DNA of 64,000 nucleotides, taken from contig NZ_FRFF01000088.1 of NCBI RefSeq assembly GCF_900143625.1, forward strand, positions 19,563 through 83,562, given 5' to 3'. Positions 9,941 to 19,562 of this stretch are shown here, one piece after another; positions within the stretch are counted from its first letter, which is position 1; every line of letters begins with the position of its first letter. The position numbers and the translations under genes are program-made. The DNA comes from Nocardiopsis sp. JB363 (GTDB taxonomy: Bacteria > Actinomycetota > Actinomycetes > Streptosporangiales > Streptosporangiaceae). The notes below the pieces were generated by a model. That model saw nothing but the letters and a program-made list of their open reading frames with translations, was not told the origin of the DNA and did no database searches.

Positions 9941-11206
9941 GTGTCCGACACCCTGGACCAGATCGTCATCGCCGGCGCGGGGATGGCGGGACTGCACGCC
10001 GCCGAGGCCCTGCGCGAGCGGGGTTTCGAGGGTCGCCTGACCCTGGTCGGCGAGGAACCCCACGGGCCCTACTCGCGCCCCCCGCTGTCCAAGGAGGTCC
10101 TGACCGGCATCGGTATGGACCCGACCTCCGGCGGCCCCGGATGGCTGGTCGGGCACCGTGCGCTGCGACTGCGCGAGGACGAGGTCATCGAGGGCCTGGA
10201 CCTGGACCTGCGTCTGGGCACGCGCGCGGTGGGCCTGGACCCGGCCTCCCGCGAACTCCGGGTGGACGGTCCCGAGGGCGCCGATTCCCTGCGCTACGAC
10301 GGGTTGGTCGTGGCCACCGGCGCACGGGCCCGGCGGCCCGACACCGACCTGGCCGGGGTACACGTCCTGCGCACCCTCGACGACGCCGAGGCGGTGCGCT
10401 CCGCCTTCGACTCCACGGGGCGTCTGGTGGTGGTCGGGGCCGGGTTCGTCGGTGCCGAGGTCGCCGCGAGCGCCCGTGCCGTGGGCATGGAGGTGACCCT
10501 CGTCGAGGCCGCGACCACCCCGTTGACCCGGGTGGTCGACCCGGTGATCGGCGAGGTCCTCACCGAGATGCACCGGGAGAACGGCGTGGACGTGCGCCTG
10601 GGCGTGGGCGTGACCGGGTACGAGGGGTCGAGCCGGGTGGAACGAGTGCGCCTGTCGGACGGCTCGACGATCGAGGCGTCGCTGGTGGTGGTCGGGATCG
10701 GTGTGCATCTGAACACCGAGTGGCTGCGCGGCTCGGGGGTGGAGCTCCTGCCGGACGGGGCGGTGCTCTGCGACGAGTACTCCGCGACCTCCGTGCCGAA
10801 CGTGTACGCCGTCGGGGACCTGGCGAACTGGCCGCACCCCCGCTACGGCGGACGGATCCGGTTGGAGCACTGGACCAACGCGAGCGAGCAGGGTGAGGCC
10901 GCCGCCCGCAACCTGCTCGCCGGTTCGGGTCGTGCCCCCTTCACCCCGGTCCCCTATTTCTGGTCCGACCAGTACAAGAAGAAGATCCAGCTTTTGGGAC
11001 AGGGCGCTCCGGCGGATCAGGTCACCTTCGTGCACGGTTCACCGGAGGACCGAAAGTTCGTGGCGTTCCTGGGGCGCGGGGGGATGCTCACCGGGGTCCT
11101 GGGCTTGCGTTCCACCCCGCGCACCATGCGTTACCGGGGCCTGTTGGAGAAACCCACCACGTGGGACGAGGCCCTGGCAGCCGCGGGGATCAGTCCCGCA
11201 GCGTGA
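9941..11206 (+). CDS. FAD-dependent ferredoxin reductase (rhodocoxin/putidaredoxin reductase type)
   Basis: 421 residues. The FAD Rossmann motif is at the N-terminus (IVIAGAGMAGLHAAEAL), followed by YSRPPLSK, a central NAD(P)H motif (VVVGAGFVGAEVAA), the ATG-containing VATGARAR, and the FAD-binding VYAVGDLANW. A C-terminal reductase domain ends it (QLLGQG). It passes electrons from NAD(P)H to a small ferredoxin, usually for a cytochrome P450 or another oxygenase. The start is GTG with GAGGGAGAAC upstream. Its 3' end overlaps the convergent 3Fe-4S ferredoxin gene by 17 bases. No P450 lies in the window. Confidence 0.93.
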   Translation: MSDTLDQIVIAGAGMAGLHAAEALRERGFEGRLTLVGEEPHGPYSRPPLSKEVLTGIGMDPTSGGPGWLVGHRALRLREDEVIEGLDLDLRLGTRAVGLDPASRELRVDGPEGADSLRYDGLVVATGARARRPDTDLAGVHVLRTLDDAEAVRSAFDSTGRLVVVGAGFVGAEVAASARAVGMEVTLVEAATTPLTRVVDPVIGEVLTEMHRENGVDVRLGVGVTGYEGSSRVERVRLSDGSTIEASLVVVGIGVHLNTEWLRGSGVELLPDGAVLCDEYSATSVPNVYAVGDLANWPHPRYGGRIRLEHWTNASEQGEAAARNLLAGSGRAPFTPVPYFWSDQYKKKIQLLGQGAPADQVTFVHGSPEDRKFVAFLGRGGMLTGVLGLRSTPRTMRYRGLLEKPTTWDEALAAAGISPAA

Positions 11207-11387
11207 TGGCCTGTTTGGGACACAGCCTCTCCGCTTGACGGACCTTCTCGTGAAGCTCCTCGGAGGGCTCCTCGGTGAGCAGGTACAGGAAGTCGTCGTC
11301 CCTGACCTCGAACACCTCGGGGGCCGCCCCCATGCACAGGGCGTTGCTCTCGCACTGGTCGAAGTCCACCTCGACGCGCACGTTCAC
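11190..11387 (-). CDS. 3Fe-4S ferredoxin
   Basis: 65-residue acidic ferredoxin. Cluster ligands are a C-x5-C pair in DQCESNALC and the distant C-P in ERLCPKQAI. The middle ligand of the usual 4Fe-4S set is missing, as in P450-type 3Fe-4S ferredoxins. The GTG at 11387 is used, after CGAGAGAAGG; an adjacent in-frame GTG at 11390 is the alternative. It is convergent with and overlaps the ferredoxin reductase at 9941, so the two probably form a redox pair despite opposite transcription. Confidence 0.9.
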   Translation of the reverse strand: MNVRVEVDFDQCESNALCMGAAPEVFEVRDDDFLYLLTEEPSEELHEKVRQAERLCPKQAITLRD

Positions 11388-11460
11388 CACCTTCTCTCGT
11401 ACTCCGGGGCGTGCGGGCGCCCCATGGTCCACGGAACAAGACCTGGGTCCGGGCCGTCCG

Positions 11461-12459
<999 letters not shown>

Positions 12460-13323
12460 TCAGAGCCGGTCCAGCAACTCCGCCTTCTTGGTGCTGAACT
12501 CGTCCTCCGTCAGCAGCCCCTCGGCGCGCAGGCGACCGAGCTCGCGGATCTTCGCGAAGATCACGTCGCCGTCGTCGCCCGCGGTCTCCAACTCGGCGGG
12601 TTCCTCCACCGGGACGGTGTGGCTGTTGACGGTGGCCGCCATGAGGAGGGTTTCGTCGCTGCCCTTGGCCCCGTGGGAGACCAGGGTGAAGAAGTCGTTC
12701 TCCAGGTCGGAGGTCTCGGTCAGGGTCACCCCGCGCAGGACCACCCGCAGGAAACCCTCGCTGAAGTCGACCTGCGGAGTCCACTGGACGCGGTCGACCT
12801 CGGAGAGTCGGTACTCGCGGAACTGTTCGCGTTCCTTGGGGGTACTGGTCATCCACCCGTCCCACTGCAACCGCATCCGGTCCCCGTCGAAGGACGCGGA
12901 GCCCTCGGCGGTGCGCACCTGCAAGGGCGGCCGGGCCACCAGCCCTCGGGCGATCACGGCGGGGTCCGGCTGTTCCTGGGCCGTCTCACGGGCGAACCGG
13001 GTGGAGGCGGCGAGCTGTTCGGAGAAGTACTCGGCCACCAGTTCCTTGTCGTGCGCCCCGGTGAGCAGCAGCGGGGTGGACGCGGTCCCCGTGGTGTCCA
13101 GTTCGGTGTACGGGTCGGCTCCATCCACCAGGCGCAGCCGCAACCGCCAACCGCGTTTGCGATCGCCCGGGTCGAACTCCACGTCGCGCACCGCGACGAG
13201 CGGCACCGTGCAGTGGCCCAGCGCCCTGAGCAGCTGGGGGACCTTGCGCCCGGTCCCGAATCCGAATCGCACCCGTTCCTCGTCGAAGCGCCAGATCGCG
13301 TGGTGCCCGTGTAGCTCCTCCAT
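12460..13323 (-). CDS. DUF4429 protein with C-terminal SHOCT motif
   Basis: 287 residues. Two similar beta-rich halves, each with a pattern of the kind W-x-F-x(4)-V or L-x-W and a basic stretch, match the duplicated DUF4429 layout. The last 40 residues form a SHOCT motif (IRELGRLRAEGLLTEDEF then KKAELL), a short oligomerisation helix pair. There is no signal peptide or TM. Function is unknown; relatives are cytoplasmic and often linked to membrane-lipid binding folds. The ATG follows AGGGTGGTGG. It is followed 42 bases later by pip on the same strand. Confidence 0.8.
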   Translation of the reverse strand: MEELHGHHAIWRFDEERVRFGFGTGRKVPQLLRALGHCTVPLVAVRDVEFDPGDRKRGWRLRLRLVDGADPYTELDTTGTASTPLLLTGAHDKELVAEYFSEQLAASTRFARETAQEQPDPAVIARGLVARPPLQVRTAEGSASFDGDRMRLQWDGWMTSTPKEREQFREYRLSEVDRVQWTPQVDFSEGFLRVVLRGVTLTETSDLENDFFTLVSHGAKGSDETLLMAATVNSHTVPVEEPAELETAGDDGDVIFAKIRELGRLRAEGLLTEDEFSTKKAELLDRL

Positions 13324-13540
13324 GGTCCACCACCCTAGAGGGGACGACTCGTGGCACAAAGCCCGCGTCGGCCTGCTTCCGGGCGGCGATCGGCCCCGTG
13401 TCCGGTGGTGTCGGGGAGGCCGCCGAGGCGTCACGGCTGCTCGTTGCGGGTAGAACCGCAGGGGCACGCCCCGACCCACCGCCCCCACGGCGGTGGCGGC
13501 CCGTGGTCGGCGCGCGCCGACCCCGAACCGGAGGACTTCG

Positions 13541-15256
13541 ATGTCGAAAGAGATGTCCGAGGGCGCGCGGGAGTTCCGCGCCGCACGGGACCTGCTCCTC
13601 CAACACCGGGAGGACCAGGAGACCGCCCACCGCGAGTTCGTCTGGCCCCGGCCCGAGCAGTTCAATTGGGCGCTCGACCACTTCGACCACGTGGCGGCGA
13701 CCCGGCCGGACCGGACGGCGTTGTGGTTGGTGGAGGAGGACGGTTCCGAGACCCGCCACACCTACCGGCGGCTGTCCGAGCGCTCCGACCAGGTGGCGAA
13801 CTGGCTGCTCGCGCAGGGGGTACACCACGGTGACCGGATCATGGTGGCCTTGGGGGACCAGGTCGAGCTGTGGGAGATCACGCTCGCCGCGATCAAGCTC
13901 GGCGCGGTGGTCTGCCCCACCTCACCGGCGCTCTCGGAGGGCGACCTGGTGGATCGGCTGGACCGGGGCGACATCTCGCACGTGGTCTGCTCCCCCACCG
14001 AGACCGAACGGTTCGACCCGCTCAAGGGCCACTGGACGCGGATCTGCGTGGGCTACATGGACGGCTGGCTCAGTTACCCCGACTCCGAGCACGCCGGGCT
14101 GGAATTCCGGCAACCCGGACCGACCGCCCCGGACGATCCGCTGCTCATGTACTTCACCTCGGGGACGACCGCCACCCCCAAGATGGTCACCCACACGCAG
14201 CGCTCCTACCCCATCGGTCACCTGTCCACCATGTACTGGCTGGGGGTGCGCCCCGGGGACATCCACCTCAACGTGTCCGCGCCCGGGTGGGCCAAGCACG
14301 CCTTCAGCAGCTTCTTCGCCCCGTGGAACGCGGAGGCGACCGTTCTCGTGGTCAAACAGGCGGAGTTCGACCCCGCGCGGTTCCTGGACGCGGTGGTGCG
14401 CTGCGGGGTGGACACCCTGTGCGCCCCGCCCACGGTGTGGCGGATGCTCGTCCAGGCCGGACCCGGATCATGGGACGTGGGCCTGAGCGAGGCCGTGGCC
14501 ACGGGCGAACCGCTCAACCCCGAGGTGATCCGCCGCATTCAGGAAGCCTGGGGGATCACCGTTCGTGACGGGTTCGGACAGACCGAGACGACCATGCTCG
14601 TCGGCAACGGCCCGGGACAGCCGGTGGTCACCGGTTCCATGGGCCGCGCGTTGCCCGGATACGACATCGTGCTCGTCGATCCGGCCACGGAGGAGCCCGC
14701 CGACTCCGGCGAGATCTGCGTGGACCTGACCGACGACCCCGTGGGCGCGATGCGCGGCTACTCGGACGACCCCGAACGCACCCGCCGGACCACCCGCACG
14801 GGCCTGTACCGCACCGGGGACATCGCCTCGATGGATTCACGCGGGCACATTACCTATATCGGCCGAATCGACGACGTGTTCAAGGCGTCGGATTACCGGA
14901 TCTCACCATTCGAACTGGAAAGTGTTCTGGTCGAACACGAATACGTGGCGGAGGCGGCCGTGGTGCCCTCCCCCGACCCGCTGCGGCTGTCGGTGGTCAA
15001 GGCGTACGTGGTGACCGTCGACGGGGTGGCGCCCGACGCCGAGAGCGCGCGGGCGATCCTGCAGTACGCGCGCGAGCGACTCTCACCGCACAAGAGGGTC
15101 CGCCGCCTGGAGTTCGGCGACCTGCCCAAGAGCGCCTCGGGTAAGATCCGACGGGTGCGACTGCGCCGGGCCGAGGCCCAACGAGGTACGGTCACCGACG
15201 GCACGCGCAACCCGCGTGAGTTCTGGGAGGAGGACCTCCCCGGGTTGAAGGAATGA
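13541..15256 (+). CDS. AMP-forming acyl-CoA synthetase
   Basis: 571-residue ANL superfamily enzyme, which activates a carboxylate to acyl-AMP and then acyl-CoA. The P-loop YFTSGTTATPKM, the A5 motif GFGQTETT, the A7 motif YRTGDIA and the C-terminal catalytic Lys in PKSASGKIRR are all present. Overall layout (FNWALDHFD start, APGWAKH) is closest to medium-chain/benzoate-type synthetases (MACS), so the substrate could be medium-chain or aromatic. The ATG has CGGAGG eight bases upstream. It precedes the DAHP synthase but with a 206-base gap, so linkage is uncertain. Confidence 0.9.
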   Translation: MSKEMSEGAREFRAARDLLLQHREDQETAHREFVWPRPEQFNWALDHFDHVAATRPDRTALWLVEEDGSETRHTYRRLSERSDQVANWLLAQGVHHGDRIMVALGDQVELWEITLAAIKLGAVVCPTSPALSEGDLVDRLDRGDISHVVCSPTETERFDPLKGHWTRICVGYMDGWLSYPDSEHAGLEFRQPGPTAPDDPLLMYFTSGTTATPKMVTHTQRSYPIGHLSTMYWLGVRPGDIHLNVSAPGWAKHAFSSFFAPWNAEATVLVVKQAEFDPARFLDAVVRCGVDTLCAPPTVWRMLVQAGPGSWDVGLSEAVATGEPLNPEVIRRIQEAWGITVRDGFGQTETTMLVGNGPGQPVVTGSMGRALPGYDIVLVDPATEEPADSGEICVDLTDDPVGAMRGYSDDPERTRRTTRTGLYRTGDIASMDSRGHITYIGRIDDVFKASDYRISPFELESVLVEHEYVAEAAVVPSPDPLRLSVVKAYVVTVDGVAPDAESARAILQYARERLSPHKRVRRLEFGDLPKSASGKIRRVRLRRAEAQRGTVTDGTRNPREFWEEDLPGLKE

Positions 15257-15462
15257 TCCCTCCTCACCCGCACGGGCCCCGAATAATGGCGGCCACGCTT
15301 TTCGTGTCTCAGTACATGAGATGACGTTCAGGCCATTGCCCGAATGTGTCCTTTCCCATCCCCGCGATCCGGTGGAACGACTCACGTCACCGTGCCGGCA
15401 CGGATGTGCCGCGCTACGGTTTCACTGCTGCACCAAAACGACCGGACAGGAACAGGGAAACG

Positions 15463-16524
15463 ATGACGAGCACCAATGACACACGGGTGGCGAGTTACAA
15501 GCCGCTCATCGCGCCCCAGGACCTGCTCACGGAACTGCCCCTCAGCGACGAGAGCACCGCCCTGGTCGAGAGCTCCCGCGCCGAGGTCGAGCGGGTCCTG
15601 AACGGGGAGGACGACCGGCTGTTGGTCGTCGTCGGTCCGTGCTCGGTGCACGACACCGAGTCCGCCATGGACTACGCGAACCGCCTGGCCGAGTTGGTGC
15701 CGTCGATCAGCGCCGACCTGTGCGTGGTCATGCGCGTGTACTTCGAGAAGCCCCGCACGACCGTGGGTTGGAAGGGTCTGATCAACGACCCCGGGCTGGA
15801 CGACACCTACGACGTGCACCGGGGTCTGCGCACCGCCCGCAAGCTCCTCCTGGACATCAACGCGCTGGGGCTGCCCGCCGGGACCGAGTTCCTCGACCCG
15901 ATCACCCCGCAGTACATCGCCGACGTCGTGTCCTGGGGCGCCATCGGCGCCCGCACCACCGAGAGCCAGGTGCACCGCCAGTTGAGCAGCGGCCTGAGCA
16001 CCCCGGTCGGATTCAAGAACGGCACCGACGGCGACGTGCAGGTCGCCGTGGACGCCGTGGGCGCCGCCGCCGCCTCGCACACCTTCTTCGGTGTGGACCC
16101 CAGTGGCGCCGGTTCGGTCGTGGAAACCGAGGGCAACCCGGACTGCCACGTCATCCTGCGCGGCGGGCGCAGCGGCCCCAACCACGATCCGGCCTCGGTG
16201 GGATCGGCCTTGGACGTCATCGGCAAGGCCGGTCTGCCGCGGCGGCTGATGATCGACGCCAGCCACGCCAACAGCGGCAAGGACCACGTCCGCCAGGTGG
16301 GTGTGGCCCAGGAGATCGCCGACCAGGTCGCCGAGGGCCAGAAGGGCATCATCGGTGTGATGCTGGAGAGCTTCATCGAGGAGGGCGCCCAGAAGCTGGG
16401 CGACCCGGCCGCGCTGACCTACGGCCAGTCCATCACCGACAAGTGCATGGGTTGGGAGACCACCGAGGGTGTGCTGACCAACCTCGCCGAGGCCGTGCGC
16501 CGGCGTCGCAAGAACGCCGCCTGA
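15463..16524 (+). CDS. aroG: 3-deoxy-7-phosphoheptulonate (DAHP) synthase, type I
   Basis: 353 residues. First step of the shikimate pathway: phosphoenolpyruvate plus erythrose 4-phosphate to DAHP. Motifs of the AroFGH class are present: VVGPCSVHD, MRVYFEKPRTTVGWKG, GARTTESQ, GFKNGTDG, DASHANSGKDH. The metal-binding Cys is in GPCS and His in DASHAN. Many actinobacteria rely on the unrelated type II enzyme, so a type I copy suggests an additional, differently regulated route. The ATG has AGGGAAA upstream, and TACGGT near 15415 may be its -10. A strong terminator follows. Confidence 0.95.
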   Translation: MTSTNDTRVASYKPLIAPQDLLTELPLSDESTALVESSRAEVERVLNGEDDRLLVVVGPCSVHDTESAMDYANRLAELVPSISADLCVVMRVYFEKPRTTVGWKGLINDPGLDDTYDVHRGLRTARKLLLDINALGLPAGTEFLDPITPQYIADVVSWGAIGARTTESQVHRQLSSGLSTPVGFKNGTDGDVQVAVDAVGAAAASHTFFGVDPSGAGSVVETEGNPDCHVILRGGRSGPNHDPASVGSALDVIGKAGLPRRLMIDASHANSGKDHVRQVGVAQEIADQVAEGQKGIIGVMLESFIEEGAQKLGDPAALTYGQSITDKCMGWETTEGVLTNLAEAVRRRRKNAA

Positions 16525-16544
16525 CCCGCGACCCGTACGACCAC

Positions 16545-16580
16545 GAGGGGCCCGACACGGATGTCCGTGTCGGGCCCCTC
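16545..16580. terminator. Strong hairpin terminator
   Basis: Perfect 17-base arms (GAGGGGCCCGACACGGA and its complement) around two bases, 20 bases after the aroG stop and 14 bases before the convergent beta-lactamase-like stop. It probably serves both strands. Confidence 0.85.
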
Positions 16581-16594
16581 CTTCCGGCACCGGT

Positions 16595-17506
16595 TCAGGC
16601 GCCCGCCGCGCTCGGCGGAAGCGCGTCGAGCTCCACCAGGAAGTCGCGCCCCAGCGATTCGCGCAGCTCGGTGTCGGTGTCCTCCGCCATGTCCAGACGC
16701 AGCGCGAACGTGTGCAGGTCGTCCCCGCTCTCCACCCAGCCGACCCACCAGCCCGGTGCCGGGTCGGTCTCCGCACCGAGGCCGGTCCGGCCGTACAGGG
16801 CGTAGTCGTCGGTGCGCTCCAACTCCACCAGTTCCCGCAGGGCCTCCTGGTGCTCCACCTGCACCGGCAGGTCGGCGCGGGCCAGCGCCGCCAGGAACGT
16901 GGTCTGTTCCACCGCGGAGATCTCCAGCGGACCCTCCACCCAGAACCGGCCCAGTTCGCCGTCCTCGCCCACCGTGCGGTTGCCATAGTCGAACCGGTCC
17001 ACCCAGGTGGACATCCGGTCGTAGCCGATCCATTCGGCGACCTCGTGGTGCACCGACACGTCCGACGTGGGCAGCGCCTCCCGCAGGCTCAGATCCTCAT
17101 CGTCCTCGGGGGAGACCACCTCGTCGATGTCGGTCACCACGCCCGTCTCCAGGGCGATGAGGGTGTTCGGGAGCTTGAACGTGGACGCCGGGACCGCCCG
17201 CTCGCGGGCCTCGTCCGCGCCCACCACCACCGCGGAGCCTTCCCGCACGTCGTGGAGCACGAATGTGCCCTCCACCCCCGCCTCCTCGAACAGCGAGACG
17301 AGGTCGGGGCGCTCCACCGCCTCCAGGTCACCGAAGGCGACCGGGGTGCCGTCGCTCTGGGCGGCCCGATCCGCCCGTTCCGGTCGGGGTTCCCCCTCGC
17401 CGCCCGCGCACGCCGCACCCGCGAGCAGGACGAGAGCGGAACCGGTGGCGACCAGGGCACGGCGCGGTGTCCTGAGGGCCCGGGCGGGGTCGGTGTCGAT
17501 ACGCAC
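16595..17506 (-). CDS. Class D beta-lactamase-like secreted protein
   Basis: 303 residues with a basic N-terminus, hydrophobic signal and Cys33 (GAAC, an imperfect lipobox). Class D signatures: S108-T-F-K111 in PASTFKLPNTLIALETG, S148-D-V, Y174-G-N in FDYGNRTVG. The third element is R240-T-G where OXA enzymes have K-T/S-G. It may open beta-lactams or act as a penicillin-recognising or binding protein, as in BlaR-type sensor domains. It starts at GTG with GGAGGAA. The gene is divergent from the glycine riboswitch operon. Confidence 0.85.
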   Translation of the reverse strand: MRIDTDPARALRTPRRALVATGSALVLLAGAACAGGEGEPRPERADRAAQSDGTPVAFGDLEAVERPDLVSLFEEAGVEGTFVLHDVREGSAVVVGADEARERAVPASTFKLPNTLIALETGVVTDIDEVVSPEDDEDLSLREALPTSDVSVHHEVAEWIGYDRMSTWVDRFDYGNRTVGEDGELGRFWVEGPLEISAVEQTTFLAALARADLPVQVEHQEALRELVELERTDDYALYGRTGLGAETDPAPGWWVGWVESGDDLHTFALRLDMAEDTDTELRESLGRDFLVELDALPPSAAGA

Positions 17507-17613
17507 TCGGTTCCTCCAGCGGTGTTCGAGGGAACGTCCGATCCCAAGCTAGGTCATCTTCCCTCGTTGGTCTCCACCTTCCGAAAGGTCGGTCCACAAC
17601 CCGTCGACCGGTC

Positions 17614-17643
17614 TTGGGCGCTCTATGTCACCGCTGCTAGGCT
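17614..17643 (+). promoter_or_regulatory. Promoter of the glycine cleavage operon
   Basis: TTGGGC (17614-17619) and TAGGCT (17638-17643) with an 18-base spacer. The predicted start near 17650 falls just ahead of the riboswitch, as expected. Confidence 0.6.
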
Positions 17644-17661
17644 GGCCGTGTTGCTGACCCC

Positions 17662-17856
17662 GTACGGGAGAGCGCCCACGTAACCAACGCGGGCCGCCGA
17701 AGGAGCAATCCCTCCCCACAGACAACCTCTCAGGCACACGGACCGTACGGGCGAGACCACTCTGGAAAGCAGGGACGAGACTCCCTCGCCGAAGGTGCAA
17801 GCCACACCGCGCGCGTGGCGAAGCTCTCAGGCACCCATGACAGAGGGGGAGGATGG
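17662..17856 (+). promoter_or_regulatory. Tandem glycine riboswitch
   Basis: Two consecutive glycine aptamers. The first begins with GGGAGAGC (about 17666), has GCCGAAGGAGCAA and the conserved CTCTCAGGCAC, and ends at ACTCTGGAAAG (about 17769). The second begins about 17774 with GAGACTCCCTCGCCGAAGG, repeats CTCTCAGGCAC at 17824-17834, and ends in GACAGAGGGGG. This is the standard gcv activating riboswitch. Downstream, GGGAGGATGG (17847-17856) can pair with CCATCCTCTC (17883-17892), immediately before the gcvT ribosome site (GGGAG 17893-17897), a likely translational expression platform. Confidence 0.95.
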
Positions 17857-17902
17857 CAACGCCTCAATGCGACAACCGACGCCCATCCTCTCGGGAGTGC
17901 CC

Positions 17903-19015
17903 ATGTCAGAGCCCACCTCCACGCCGCGTCTGACGGCGTTGCACAAGACCCACGAAGAGGCCGGGGCCACGCTCGTCGACTTCGCGGGGTGGCTCATGCC
18001 GCTGCGCTACGGCAGCGAGACCGCCGAACACACCGCGGTCCGTGAGGCCGCGGGACTCTTCGACCTCTCCCACATGGGCGAAATCCGCCTGACCGGCCCG
18101 CAGGCCGACCAGGCCCTCGACAACGCCCTGGCCGGCCACCTCTCCAAGTTGAAGGTCGGCCGCGCCCGCTACACCATGCTCACCTCCGAGGACGGCGGCG
18201 TCCTCGATGACCTCATCGTGTACCGCCTGGGCGAGGAGGAGTACATGCTCGTGGCCAACGCGGTCAACGTGCCCGTGGTGGCCTCCGCCCTGGCCGAGCG
18301 CGCCGTCGGCTTCGACGTCGAGGTCGTCGACGAATCCTCCGTCTACTCCCTCATCGCCCTGCAGGGGCCCAAGGCCGTCGAGATCCTCGCCCCGCTCACC
18401 GACGCGAACCTGGCCGAGATCCGCTACTTCGCCGGATACTCGCACAGCGTCGCCGGGGTCCCGGTGCTGCTGGCCCGCACCGGTTACACCGGCGAGGACG
18501 GCTTCGAGATCTTCATCAAGCCCTCCGACAAGGCGCCCGAGATCTGGGCCGCCCTCATGGAAGCGGGCGCCGAGCACGGGCTGGTCCCCGCCGGGCTCTC
18601 TGCCCGCGACACCCTGCGCTTGGAGGCCGGGATGCCGCTCTACGGCCAGGAACTCACCGCCGAGCTCACCCCCTTCGACGCCGGACTGGGCCGCGTGGTC
18701 AAGTTCGAGAAGGGCGACTTCGTGGGCCGCGCCGCCTTGGAGGAGGCCTCGCGCACCGCGCGCGCACGGCGCCTGGTCGGGTTCGTCGCCCGCGGCCGCC
18801 GCCCGCTGCGCAAGGGCCAGGACGTCCTGCGCGACGGCGCCGTCGTCGGAACCATCACCAGTGGCGCCCCCTCCCCCACCCTGGGCCGCCCCATCGCCAT
18901 GGCCTACGTGGACGGCGACCTCGACACCACGACCGGCACGTTCACCGTCGACGTGCGCGGCCGCGGCGAAGAGGTCGACGTGGTCGAACTTCCGTTCTAC
19001 CAGCGGAAGTCGTAG
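17903..19015 (+). CDS. gcvT: Glycine cleavage system T protein (aminomethyltransferase)
   Basis: 370 residues. It transfers the methylene group from lipoyl-GcvH-bound aminomethyl to tetrahydrofolate, releasing ammonia. Family motifs: FAGWLMPLRYGS, DLSHMGEI, ARTGYTGEDGFEI, RDTLRLEAGMPLYG, and the C-terminal barrel ending in ELPFYQRKS. The ATG at 17903 has GGGAG five bases upstream and lies behind the tandem glycine riboswitch. The frame is open upstream through the riboswitch but is not coding there. It is the first gene of gcvT-gcvH-glyA. Confidence 0.97.
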   Translation: MSEPTSTPRLTALHKTHEEAGATLVDFAGWLMPLRYGSETAEHTAVREAAGLFDLSHMGEIRLTGPQADQALDNALAGHLSKLKVGRARYTMLTSEDGGVLDDLIVYRLGEEEYMLVANAVNVPVVASALAERAVGFDVEVVDESSVYSLIALQGPKAVEILAPLTDANLAEIRYFAGYSHSVAGVPVLLARTGYTGEDGFEIFIKPSDKAPEIWAALMEAGAEHGLVPAGLSARDTLRLEAGMPLYGQELTAELTPFDAGLGRVVKFEKGDFVGRAALEEASRTARARRLVGFVARGRRPLRKGQDVLRDGAVVGTITSGAPSPTLGRPIAMAYVDGDLDTTTGTFTVDVRGRGEEVDVVELPFYQRKS

Positions 19016-19179
19016 GAGCGGGGTCCTCTTCGGACCCCGCAGCACCTGCACGCGCCACCGCCCGGATCCCCACGAAGGACCGGCACGGTCGGGGCGTGAC
19101 CAGGCGTAGGTCGGGTCGAGCCGGGGCGTCCGACGGGCGCACGGCACACAACGGACGAGCATCTCCAAGGAGAGTTGAA

Positions 19180-19560
19180 GTGAGCGTTCCCACGGAGCTG
19201 GGTTACACCGCCAAACACGAGTGGGTCGTGATCAAGGACGGGGTCGCCACCGTCGGCATCACCGCGTACGCGGCCGAGTCGCTGGGCGACATCGTCTTCG
19301 TCGAGCACCCCACCGTCGGGGAAGAGGCCAACACGGAGGACCCGGTCGGCGAGGTCGAGTCCACCAAGTCCGTGAGCGAGATCTTCTCGCCGGTCAACGG
19401 TGAGATCGTCGAGGTCAACGAGGCCCTGGAAGACGCACCCGAGACGATCAACTCCGACCCCTACGAGGGCGGTTGGCTGTTCAAGGCCCGGGTGTCCGGG
19501 GAATCCACTGACCTGCTCTCCGCCGCGGAGTACACCAAGCTGATCGAAGGCGAGAACTGA
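19180..19560 (+). CDS. gcvH: Glycine cleavage system H protein
   Basis: 126-residue lipoyl carrier that shuttles the aminomethyl intermediate between GcvP, GcvT and GcvL. Lipoylation Lys in the motif [11 protein letters not shown]-terminal YTAKHEWV is typical. The GTG has AAGGAGAG six bases upstream. The 164-base gap after gcvT contains no gene. Its stop is two bases before the glyA start, so translation is probably coupled. The P and L protein genes are not in this window. Confidence 0.97.
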   Translation: MSVPTELGYTAKHEWVVIKDGVATVGITAYAAESLGDIVFVEHPTVGEEANTEDPVGEVESTKSVSEIFSPVNGEIVEVNEALEDAPETINSDPYEGGWLFKARVSGESTDLLSAAEYTKLIEGEN

Positions 19561-19562
19561 AG

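Noticed and set aside
7629..10040. 803-codon open frame on the plus strand
   Set aside because: Runs antisense through the exonuclease, then out of frame through asparaginase; Arg/Pro-rich, no family similarity.
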